From positions 22,493,067 to 22,557,066 of the forward strand of contig OX359245.1 in the NCBI GenBank assembly GCA_947179485.1: a stretch of 64,000 bases of DNA. The letters run 5' to 3'. Positions 11,634-22,500 of this stretch are shown here, in pieces. This stretch comes from Allacma fusca (lineage: Eukaryota > Arthropoda > Collembola > Symphypleona > Sminthuridae). Position numbers and translations under genes: made by a program. A model generated the notes under the pieces. It saw only the letters and a program-made list of their open reading frames with translations, had not been told where the DNA came from and made no database searches. Each line of letters starts with the position of its first letter. Position 1 is the stretch's first letter.

Positions 11634-12757
11634 ATAGGTCGGCGAACTCACCTCGAACTCAGCTGCATGAGTGCGAGTGCCAAATCCGAGTTCCGTCAAA
11701 GCCAGGAATGCACTCCCCTAGGATTCCACTCCCATCCTGACTGCGGAGCAGGGTGGTTGTTAGCTTTATTTCTTGTAAAGGTTCCCCGGCTACCTTAAAG
11801 CTACGATTGACTGCTGTCATTCCAACTGCATGCAGCTGGGTATACTGACACCCTTAAGTCACTGTCTGCTGTGATTGGGCTCATCTGTATTGGTGCTGGA
11901 CCTGAATCTTGGATTACCTTCGGATCTCCCCCCTCTGCTCACTATTTTATTCCCATGTGCCTAGTTGGTGTGTGAAAATATTGTAGTAATGTCAAGCAAC
12001 GTAGCTTCCTGTGGAGTGTGTATGCTCAAAATAAGGAAGTTGGCACTATTCTTACATTGCTCTCTCTGTACTATTAAATACCATAGGATATGTGTATGTA
12101 TGAGTTTACCGGTGTACAGATCTATTAATTTAGATATGTGGCATTGTGCTTCCTGTGTACAAAATAACGTAATTCTTGACAATAGCTTATTAAATATTCA
12201 CCTAAGCTTACCCTGTACTGTAGATGACCCTGTTATCTACAACGCTCACTGTATTCAACGTAAGTTAGTAAAATGTATGTACCTCAACATGAATAACTTT
12301 GTGCAACATAAATTGGAGGAGGTAAAATCAATGATTTTTGAAAAAACAATTGATATTTTTGCTGGCGTAGAAACATTTTTTAATTCCGAAACAAACCTAG
12401 GTACTTACTCTGTCCCTGGATACAACTTGGTTGCCGTGTCTACGCACTGTTATATGATGAGATTATATTGAGCCCTTGATGTACTATGGTCTTTTTTATG
12501 CCAAAGAAAAGCACGTGGAAGAATAAGAATCCTTAAATGAGCATAACATTTCAATTGTGGATTGAGTGCTTGAGTTCCAGTTAAAGAACTCGGACTCACA
12601 TATATGAGTGCACCTGCGATTCCTGTGCCCTCGAACTCAAAACTTGAGTGCATTCCTGGCTTTGACGGAACTCGGATTTGGCACTCGCACTCATGCAGCT
12701 GAGTTCGAGGTGAGTTCGAGTGCTGCTCTCAAAACTCATGAGTTCGCCGACCTATGG
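11634..12757. mobile_element. Element with ~100-bp inverted arms enclosing a LINE fragment
   Basis: The left arm (11634-11735, beginning ATAGGTCGGCGAACTCA) is inverted on the right (12607-12756, ending TGAGTTCGCCGACCTAT). Both contain the same 60-bp core (CTCAGCTGCATGAGTGCGAG and onward). Direct repeats of TTGGGAAC flank the ends, offset by a base or two. This is consistent with an 8-bp hAT-like duplication inside a repeated sequence. The centre (about 11746-12480) is a LINE 5' fragment. Confidence 0.7.
11989..12471 (+). CDS. LINE fragment: PHD finger followed by start of AP endonuclease
   Basis: An open frame of about 160 codons. Residues 7-60 form a C4HC3 PHD-type finger: CGVC, a CSLC pair, HRIC, then WHCASC. 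From about residue 95 the sequence reads VKCMYLNMNNF and later DIFAGVETFF and IPGYNL-like SVPGYNLVAV, the opening of an AP-type endonuclease of a non-LTR retrotransposon. PHD fingers are known in the first ORF of CR1-like elements. Here finger and endonuclease share one frame only about 40 residues apart. The frame ends before the catalytic core, and no reverse transcriptase follows. It may be the 5' end of the same family as the LINE at 7.1-8.8 kb. Confidence 0.7.
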   Translation: MSSNVASCGVCMLKIRKLALFLHCSLCTIKYHRICVCMSLPVYRSINLDMWHCASCVQNNVILDNSLLNIHLSLPCTVDDPVIYNAHCIQRKLVKCMYLNMNNFVQHKLEEVKSMIFEKTIDIFAGVETFFNSETNLGTYSVPGYNLVAVSTHCYMMRLY

Positions 12758-12867
12758 TTGGGAACCAAGGTTTTATAGTTTTCGCGGTCTTTTGGGAAAG
12801 TTCTTTTGGATAAGGTCTTTTGTCGAAGGTGTAATGTTTGCCGTTCTTCTATCGTGATACCCACCGT

Positions 12868-13435
12868 CAAAGCTGGGCAAACGAATTGCCTATATTAAAT
12901 CATACATACATTTTATAGTTTTCAAAGAGCATACATTTTGCATACATAAATTTTTCCAGAAATTTAATCATACATATATGCATATAAATAAATTTATGCA
13001 TAAATATATGTACACGTGCCTATAAAAGTGTATGTTGAACGTTATGAACCTTTATAAAACTAAATACAATTTATGATGGTTAAGTTTAAAAATATTAATT
13101 TCTAGTGTCGTAGGTTTCAGTCAAAACGTCTAGAAATCGTTTGCATTGCAGCAGGAAATAACAAATGCGAATACACCAATAGACACAGATCATGCCAAGA
13201 AAATACAGATGGAGTTCGCTGAGCATACACGGTGCATACATACCTAAATCTCCCGGCCTTTTATACATACATACATACTCGTACATACAGTATTCACAGC
13301 ATACATATATCATACATTTTTTTAGTAGAAACTTGCAGCCTACATATATTGCATACAAATATTCGGAAAATGTGCGAACATACATAAAAAACTGCATATA
13401 TTTATGCATAAATATAGGACATGTGCCCACCTTTG
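12868..13435. mobile_element. hAT MITE (CAAAG.TGGGCA family), ATACAT-rich
   Basis: The ends are CAAAGCTGGGC and, in reverse complement, CAAAGGTGGGC. A perfect 8-bp duplication, CCCACCGT, lies at 12860-12867 and 13436-13443. The interior is rich in CATACATATA-type repeats. The element at 32846-33653 has the same termini and belongs to the same family. Confidence 0.92.
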
Positions 13436-13689
13436 CCCACCGTAGTAATTGAGTGTGAGGTCGTGAGGTGCGTGCGGTCTGCCTACAAGAGGTAGACGAA
13501 CACGGAGGGGAAAAGTAATTTACATATGTACACAGCTGTAGGATTCGTGGTTTTGAAACCTGGATTCACAGGTCAGCTGAGATCTATATACATTAATAAA
13601 TACAACCGAGTGCCTGTTAAACCTGATAAAATTAAAACGAATAATTAAAGTTGGCTACCGGGAATTATCTTTATTTTTCTCCGCAATTT

Positions 13690-14840
13690 TCAAGACGAAT
13701 TCACCAGATTTACACCTCAACCTATTTAAGTCGGAACTTAAAATTCTACTATCAGGTATTTATAAATTATAATAAAAATAATAATAATTCCTACAAAGCC
13801 TTTTTTAAATGGAAATAAAGCAAAGCAGAAGTTGCTGTTAATGCTTGGGAATATTCCACCAGCGGATATATTGTGAGACAAGATAGAAACAGTGAAGAAA
13901 GAAAGATTGAAATGTTAATATTTTAGATGTTCATTAGCCTTGTCTCACATGTTCAGTTCGAGAGACCCCAATTATATTAAGCTCAAGTAACTGTCCATAA
14001 AATTTGCTACAAATACAATGTTTCACAGTATGATAAACCACAGGCCGTTTATGAAAAACTGGCAACTCGTCTTTGCCGCATCTTTCCTCCTTGTAATGAA
14101 TTTCCCCAACTTTGTTTACTGTTCTTGCAGGTCATGCCAACAATACCCAACGTGATGACCTTTGTGATAGCGGAAACTGGGTCAGGCTAAAACCGAGAAC
14201 AGAGAACGATTGAGAACAGATCAAGCCGGCTCGAATTAAGATACTCCGAGAATAGAAAATAAGAATCAAGAAATTCTTCGGCTAGAACCGAGAACAGAGA
14301 ACTGGAGCAAGAACCAGAAACAGAGAACTGGAGCAAGAACCAGAAACAGAGAACTGGAGCAAGAACCAGAAACAGAGAACTGGAGCAAGAACCAGAAACA
14401 GAGAACTGGAGCAAGAACCAGAAACAGAGAACTGGAGCAAGAACCAGAAACAGAGAACTGGAGCAAGAACCAGAAACAGAGAACTGGGGACAACAACCAA
14501 GAACAGAAAACTGGGGACAATAACCCAGATTAAATTTGTAAGGGCCCAATTTAATTAATTTAATTGAAAAATACGAACTTAAATTAATTAAAATTATTAT
14601 TAATTTCAGTCAAGTTCATTCAGCTTCTTGATATTCGCTTCACTCCAAGATTCCCGGTTGGCAATGTCCCTAAGTCTGGGGTAACTAGGATTCTTGTTAA
14701 GTATGAGTACAAAGACATGTTCCCTTATCATGGGAAACTTCGGGACATTGTTAACCCAGAATCTTCCAGTAAAGCCAATATCAAGAAGTTGAATGAACTT
14801 GTCAAATTAAATAATTTTGCAGGTTTCTTTTAAATATATT
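13690..14840 (+). other. Coding-like, splice-flanked open stretches of an unrecognised gene or relic
   Basis: Several plus-strand stretches look coding. Positions 13695-13755 lie between an AG and GTATTT and read TNSPDLHLNLFKSELKILLS. Near 13797 a frame reads PFLNGNKAKQKLLLMLGNI. Positions 13970-14185 are open for about 70 codons (QYDKPQAVYEKLATRLCRIF) and contain a good acceptor, TTACTGTTCTTGCAG. Positions 14609-14834 are open for 74 codons after TTAATTTCAG and contain VTRILVKYEYKDMFPYHGKL. I do not recognise the product. The frames do not join cleanly, and a 26-bp minisatellite lies between them. It may be a host gene in pieces, a pseudogene or a transposon relic. Confidence 0.35.
14275..14521. 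repeat. 26-bp minisatellite
   Basis: Perfect or nearly perfect copies of ACTGGAGCAAGAACCAGAAA plus CAGAGA start at 14301, 14327, 14353, 14379, 14405, 14431 and 14457. Variant units lie at both edges (CTGGGGACAA.AACC.AGA). The length is not a multiple of three, so all frames stay open. The minus-strand reading full of FLVLAPVLCFW is therefore an artefact. Confidence 0.9.
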
Positions 14841-14981
14841 ATACTTACTCTAAAAAGTTTCTCTATCCAACCTAATAATTAAAAAAAATTATGGAATACC
14901 TCGGAACTTAAATAAGGTGTGCAACAACCATTTAGTCAACTCTCCAATATCATACATTTGCTGCAAATTAATGTTTCCAGT

Positions 14982-15678
14982 TAGGCATGTTCCTACCGTT
15001 CTTTTTAAAAATACGGTAATTATTACCGTTACCGTAAAGTGGAAAAACTCCGGTAATATTTTTAAGGAACGGTATTGTAAATTAATCAGATTATTGGAAA
15101 AACATGAATATAAGTCGATTTTTATGCTATGCGTGTGAACATATGAAGTGAAAAATCCAACATAATTATTCAACAGTCAGTTTAGCATCTTTTATGGTAA
15201 TTAATGTGAGAGTATTAAATGTGCAGAAATTCCTAATATAATAGCTAACTTGAAAAAAAATCTTTTTCTCCTTTTTCATTCGTATGAAAAATATGAAAAT
15301 CTTGTGATCCAAAAAATATAGAAGAAGGGTTACGTTAACTTAACAGCAGTATAATGCACACAAGTTACACAAATAGATCACACTTAATAAAGTGCATCAC
15401 GTACTTATTACTTATAGGCATATTTTTATCAACAAAGAAATCCAAAAACTTGGCTGAGGGCTTATTATTAATTATTACTGTCTGTATTTCCAATTCAGAA
15501 TTGAATTGGTCCGAGCACTTGACCACAAGTTTATGAGCGTCGTGCTGGATTGACGATATCGTATGGAGATACGATATCGCTTCAAAAAACCGAAAATTAT
15601 CGTAGCATACCGTACCTCAAATTTTTACGGTAATAATTACGGTATTACCGTACTACAATACCGTAGTTAACATGTCTA
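14982..15678. mobile_element. hAT-like MITE with ACCGTA-rich interior, upstream of GDE1
   Basis: It starts TAGGCATGTT and ends AACATGTCTA. The flanking 8-mers are TTTCCAGT (14974-14981) and TTTCCAGC (15679-15686), 7 of 8 matching. Both ends are filled with ACGGTAATTATTACCGT-type motifs. A short fragment near 15493-15520 (GAATTGAATTGGTCCGAGC) matches the right end of another hAT MITE family. The element ends about 110 bp before the GDE1 start codon. Confidence 0.85.
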
Positions 15679-15786
15679 TTTCCAGCCTCTTTACAATTCA
15701 AGTCGAAGTAGTTACATTCATAATCATTTTTTTGTTGTTTTTACTCATTGTTTTTAATGATATTTTAGAATAACTGGAAAATCAAC

Positions 15787-16518
15787 ATGACGTCCAATTA
15801 CCAAAACTTTAAGGCATTAAGGGACATGTTGCCGTGCTTTTATGTTTGTGCAAGTGTATATGCATGCTACCTTGGTTTCAACGGAATTATGGTGACTGGA
15901 GTCTTGTTTAGTGTTTTGGCATTTTGCAGCCTCAGTTTAACACTAAACTATTTTAAAATTGAATCTGCACCGTTAGAACATTGTGAAGGTGTATTTGGAG
16001 ACCCCAAAGAATACGTTGGATTTCTTTCGTATAACGAAAGCGCTGGTATGTCTACGACAATCGTTGGACTTTTACGCTATCTTGACAAATCGTGTGGGAT
16101 TGCAGCCAACCTAGAACCTCCAGATGGAACTGAGGAATATGACAGTACCGCAAGATCACATCCAAACGCTGTAATTATTGGTCACCGGGGAGCTGGTTTA
16201 GATGCCCCAGAAAATTCTCTTTCTGCATTTCGTTTGTGCAAGAGTCGTGGATGTGATTTTGTCGAGTTAGATGTAGCGCTTACGAAAGACAAAGTTTTAG
16301 TTGTTTTTCATGACGATGACTTGCTAAGGATGGCTGGTTTAAGAAACAAAATAAGTGAAATGACTATAGAAGAGCTACAAGTGGTGGATATTTCTGTTTA
16401 TCATCCGCTAAAGGAAAAATTTCCTGAAGAGAAGATTCCAACCTTCAACGAGGTAGTGCAACTACTCCTGGATTTGAAAATGCGATTCTTTATCGATTTA
16501 AAAGATACAGATTCTGAG
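15787..16518 (+). CDS. GDE1: GDE1 coding exon 1 (residues 1-244)
   Basis: It contains the N-terminal membrane segment, the lineage-specific linker (about residues 60-130) and the catalytic HRG, PEN, ELD and HDDD motifs. It ends at GAG before GTAAGT, phase 0. A pyrimidine-rich tract followed by TATTTTAG at 15761-15768 could be the acceptor of a 5' UTR intron. Confidence 0.9.
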
Positions 16519-19500
16519 GTAAGTATTTCAGAGGCTGGTCCGCTTAAATCAAAGTGAAGGGGTGGGGTTAGTCAAAAATATTACTTCATTACAAGCAGGC
16601 ACTCCGGAATAAGGGGGGACAGGAGGGACACTGTCCTCCCTCCCAAAAAATGTCTGGGAAGGACAAATAATACAACTGTCCCCCCTACTTTTCAGGAACT
16701 AAATTAGTTTTGTCCTGACTTTTTCTGTCAAAACTGCAATAAAAACTGCAAATCCTGTGTAAATCGCTATTAATTGTATTTAAAAAACTTGAAGTTCTTG
16801 AAAATTGAGCAAATCTGTACATCAGATGTTAATATGAGCTAGATAACTTAAAATACTGTGTTACCTTATAAGTACGTACATACTTTTATACGCACTAGCA
16901 AAGTAGCCAAAATTAATTAACCGTTTTGTCCCCCCCCCCACTTTTTCGGACGTTCCGGAGTGCCTGATTACAAGTATACTGTACTTTACTTGTATCGAGA
17001 AAGTATTTACTGGAATAATTAGGTTCAAGTACAAGTTCAAGCCAAGTTACGCGTCTAACTTGAACGTCAAGTTGTTATTAAGTTCGAGTTCTATAAAATG
17101 AACTTGAAACTTGGGTGCTTGGATACATAAGTTCCTTGAGACACTTGATTCATCAAATGCTAGTGCGGTTATTGTTGAGACAATTTTTCAGAGTTCAAGT
17201 CAAGTTCAAGACCTACAGAAAATGCTAGTCAAAATTTAGAGAATTTCCTTGTCAAGACTGAAAATAGATTTGAGACGTAATTATCTGGCCGCTGTAACGA
17301 GTTTTCAAACTTTGAAAAAGAAATTAGTCACGGCTATTATTTTTGTCCATCAGAAAACGTTTCGACACGTTATAAAAACGATAAAAAACGTCCTGATTTC
17401 GTCCCGAAATAACACGGGTCCAGAATGAGAATGGAAATGTCCCAAAACATTTCCATCCTCATGATGTCATGATCTGTTTACGTCCCAGTCGGAGCAAACG
17501 CTCTACATTCCACTATCTTTGTAAGAACACTGCCATCAGAAACTGGAAGACGTGCTCTTATATAGGGGGAGAAATCCACATTTTATAGCACGAGAATATT
17601 CCCAAACCTAAAAAATTATGTATGATTTTGCGAACAAGTTACTACATTATATAGTTCTGAATTTAATTGTATTCAGAACTATAGCCAGAACTGTCATGAT
17701 AAAATGGGATGTATTATCAAGCGGAAGCTGTACTTTAAGAAGTTTATGGTTATACGACAAGAAAGAATACCCTAGGCGGAAAATTATCAGAATCTCAAAA
17801 ATTTTAAGGGGTTGTATATCAATTTTCAAAAATCAATTTTGAGGAAAAATTCGCCGTGTTTTTCTGCACAAAGGCAATGAAAGAGTTTGTGATAACCGTA
17901 ACTATATTAGACTGAACAATCATTGTATTACAATAAAAATAGATACTCGTTTATGCGTAGATGCTTTAAATTGATGAGATTGGTGTAAATGAAACTAATA
18001 GAGCGGTGCTAAATATCTATGAATTATGTTATAGTGCAGAGACTTTTATTGAAGTTTGTGCTAATTTCATTTTAGGTGGTAACGGCTGTTTGCGACGCGT
18101 TTACAAGAAATCCTGAATTGTACCATACGGCTGTTGTATCATCATTTTTCGCAAAAGTGATTTATGACGTAAGTATCTTTCGCTTATTTAGAAGCACATA
18201 TGGTCAAATGTATGAGATATGTTATTATTTTCTAAAGTCGACAAAATTACTCCTTGATAAATATCAAAAAGAATAAATTGTAGAGACAAAAACGCTCTTC
18301 ATAAATCCTTTGGTCTACTCTCGGTGTCTGAACGTCATACATATTGTTGCGTCTACCACTCGAACTATTTAATCAGTCAGAGCGACGATTGTCTAATTGA
18401 AACCATGATGATATCTCAGGAGAGTAGGATAACTAGGAACTAATTTTCTCGAAATCTCACTCAATTCTTCATTTTTTCACCGTTTCTACCAATACCGAGT
18501 GATTAAAATAAGGAAACTAATCCCCAGAAAAATACGTGTACATGTTAGCCTTAACGATGTTTACTTAACTTGAGTAAATGGCTCGTCAGTAATCCCTTTG
18601 TAAGTCTAATAACAAGATCTATATGGGTGTTGTAACCCGAGAGTAACTTAATGGAGAAATTATGCTCAATTTGATAAGAGAAGATTTCCTCAATGATTTG
18701 TTGTCCACCAAGAAATTGTGATACTTTTCATCAACAACAATTTAATACCAGAAAAGAACAATTTAGCTATGTTACTATGTTAGATGCAAGGATGATAATT
18801 TTTATATACGACTGTAGTCGTCGACTCTCCAATGATCACTCTCACTTCCTCATTCCGTGTTGAAGCATATCATATTAGGCAAGCTAAATATCAATAATTA
18901 TGAAATTTTATAAATCCACTTAAAGAAATATCTAAACATGTTCAAACTAGCAACTATTCTTCTTTCGTCTCCAATGCAATTATTTTTCATGACTCAGTTC
19001 TGAACAATGGGTTTGTTTTTTCAAAGCGGACCGTGCAAGGTTGAATATTTTTTTAACATAAAGTACATGTCATGTACATAAATATATTTCGAATATCGTG
19101 GTCAACCCTCACACCAATTTTGATTGGTGTAGGACCAATCATATCTAATCTAAATACTTTAATTTGAAGATGATGAGGGCATACATGGGCACCCTCACGA
19201 GGGATTGAGGGATGCCTCGCCCTCTCTCTCACAAACTGCGAGGGTGATGGCGAGTACACGTTGATTTTAGGCGTCCTCATGAACTTGAGGGAGAGGACCT
19301 ATGAATAGGATGTGGAAAGAGTGTGAGGCAGAGTACACATGTAAGCCCTCATGACCTTCTCTTACCTGAATCGTTATGCGAAATTCATACATATATTGTT
19401 CTGTAGCAAGAGCAACTTCATAACGTCTTAGGTATATGGTTTATGGCCCTGCAAAAAAATCCCAGTTTTAATTTTTAAAAGTAAAAGGTCTTCTTGTTTA

Positions 19501-22500
19501 GGTTACAATTTCTCATATTAAACTCCAGAAAAAAATTTCATTTTAGGATGTCCGGGTGACATGGTCATTTGTAAACAAGGGTACCTGGGCTTTATATTTG
19601 ATTAATGCTGTTTTCAGGCCCCACTATTGAATATTACTGGTCTGAGGTTATGGAACCTATTTGTGACTCATCTTTATTAACCAGAGACGTAGAAAAAGTC
19701 AAAGACCAACAAAAATGTCTTTTATAACAAAAAATTGTAGTTGAACTACTGAAAGTTTTCCATTTTGCAAACAATTAAAATATAAGGAAGATAGGCACTT
19801 TTTACCGATGAATTAGAATTTTAAACTTGTTTTTTACGTTATTTTCAGGACAAAATCGAAAAAACATTGTAAATTTTTCAAGTTTTTTATACTTTTTACA
19901 ATTATGTCAACCACGAAACCTAATATGTACCTGTACCCAAATACCTGGGTAAAAACTGTACCATTAATGGGCACTATTTTGAATACAGTAGTTTATTTCA
20001 ACAACAATTTTTTTAAAATTGTTTTGAACGCTAGGTTGTAGGAAATTTTTTAAACTTTCTAAGCTATCCAAAAGTTCCGTACGGTCAGAACTGGGGGAAT
20101 GTCGACACATATTGAAGTGGTCATATTTGAACCAAGTTTCCGCGAAAAAGTTATTTGAAGGCACAGGTATTGTATGAAATTGAAGGGGGGTTATTTACGT
20201 GTAATATAAAATAACGAGGGCCCTCATGAGTGCGAGGGAGAGGGGTGTATTTTAAAAGTAGCCCCTCACGAGGGTGAGGACGAGGACAACCCGTAGCGTA
20301 TCGCTCGATTGATGACGAGGGAGAGTGCGAGCAGGCTATATTCCATCCCTCGCACAAAGAGGCAGAGGGGGAGAAAAACGGCCATCTATGGATGAGGGAA
20401 GGCAACACTGCTGCCCGCCAAGTTTTAATTCTATTCTATTCTGTTTACAACTAAGTCTTGTATATTCAAGTCCTATTATATTCTGCTAAAGGTTTGGCGA
20501 GGCTATTCAAGCCTATTCCTATTCCAACAAAATTAGATAATTCCTATTCTATTCCTATTCAAATTCTATTCATCAGCAAATAAAAACCGCGCGTTGAAAT
20601 CTAGCGGATAAAGCGCGCTGTACAAATATAACTACATTTTCTTTCACAATTCCAATTTAAAGGTCCTTGAATAAATTATAACTTGTTATTGACAATGATA
20701 ATAAAATAACTGATATTTACCAAATTTACGAGTCACTTCCAGGCAGAAGAGAATTAAACGGGCGTATAAATAATTACTTGTACTTAGGGTATGTCGATTG
20801 AAAATGCCCTGCACTATTTGCCCGCCCAGCTGACGATGCCCAGCAGGCATGCCCACATGCCTAGATTTTGGGCAAGTAGGCAACTTTTCAAAATGCCCAG
20901 TTTTGGGCATTTTGGGCAAGGCAAATTGGGCAAGTATCTGTTATACTGTTATATACATATATTATATGTAAGTGTATAATAATAATTATTAATTAATTAC
21001 TATAACTAATTACTTTATTCTATAAAAAGACCGCAGATCAACTATAGTATAATTTTTGGACAACATTTTATTCATCAAACACGTAGTTATAGCATTCAGT
21101 TAATGAAAGTTTTAATCAATCGTAAATAACGAGAGACGCTCAGCTTAATTGAATGCAATAAAATAGACTTCTAATATTTCAAGGTCTTCATCGTCAGACA
21201 CGATTTCAGAAACTTTATTTTGAAACCTGTCAATATCTTCAAAAATGTATGAGCGGAAGTTAATGATTTCCAGACCTTGATTCTTTTTTGCTAACGATTC
21301 TGACTTTTTAAGCGCCCACTTGATCTTAGAAAATTTGTCTACCTTTACAGCAGCAATTCCATTTCGATTTTTTTGCAAGAAGGGCGAACTGTATGGAAAA
21401 GCTTCTTTCCACAGCCGCGGAACTTATCGGGATAGAAAACAGCCTCAGGGCAAATTTTGAAATCAGGTCTGCTTGACTGAATGTAGACATGTTTCTCCAG
21501 TAAGAAATGGGGTCTTTTTCAAACATCCAATTTTAATTATTTTACATTTGGTCGCTGCGAGGGTTGTTCCATTTTCGACGAGGTTGCGGAGGATGTTGAC
21601 GAATCCATTGGAGTTTCGTTGCTACTATCACTACTATCAAATTCTTCCACATCAACTATTACTGTACTGCTGTTTGTTAGAAGAAGCAAATACCCGTTGA
21701 ACGCTTAAACTCGCCTTAGTGCACTTCGAAATATGCTTTTTACATTTGACTGTGTGCCTCTGCTGTGTATTTGCACAGTAATAATTACGTTTTACTTTGT
21801 TTAACGTATTCGGAATGCCAAACCATATTTTTTGATTCCCACGAGACATTTATAAACGTTTTCTAATGAGTTTAAATTGATGACTTGACTAATTCTGAAG
21901 ATACCTGGCGATGACTCTGTAGACATTGAATAGTAGCACAATTTATGTAGACCGTAAACGTAAACTGCAGCACATATACTTTACGATAAACGCAAGCAAA
22001 ACGATCAACAATCGTCCGAGCTTTCAGTAAACCAAGATAGCATGGATTGATATTGCCAAGTTCATGATAATTTCGATTTTTCATAATGTGTGTATAAAGT
22101 CATGATTCTTATTTGCCCAATTTGCCCTTAACGAATATGCCCGTGCCCAATATGCCCAGCATGCCCAAAAATGCCCAATTTGCCCACGAATGAAAATGCC
22201 CAGAATGCCAGGGCATTTTGGGCGGGCAGCATGCCCAAAATGCCAGGGCATTTTCAATCGACATACCCTACTAGTACTTAACAATTGGCAGTTAACAGGC
22301 CTGAATTAATAAAGTGATGCCTACCCTCAAAATATATTTCTAGCTTTCAGGGTGGCAATTCCGTAGACTCAAGGAAAAACTTAGTTATAAACAGCTTCAG
22401 ATCTCGTTAACTATACACGCTGAAGATGTACGTTAAGCATTGGACGTTGTACAAATTCTGTCATTGACTTTAAGCCCTTAATATTCTGATTTGGTCAAAG

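Larger units (their letters stand above)
11436..12865. mobile_element. Self-similar AAGGTCTTTTG element split by a later insertion
   Basis: Repeats of AAGGTCTTTTGG-type sequence run from 11440 to 11633 and resume at 12757-12832, for example AACCAAGGTCTTATAATTTT near 11457 and a close copy near 12764. The element at 11634-12757 interrupts it. Superfamily is not determined. Confidence 0.5.

Noticed and set aside
14051-14153. Small secreted-peptide-like frame starting MKNWQLVFAASFLLVMNF
   Set aside because: It is short, has no downstream partner exon, and overlaps a better open frame and a splice acceptor in another frame.
14187-14549. 120-codon minus-strand frame with FLVLAPVLCFW repeats
   Set aside because: It is a reading of the 26-bp minisatellite; three shifted versions exist, as expected for a repeat length not divisible by three.
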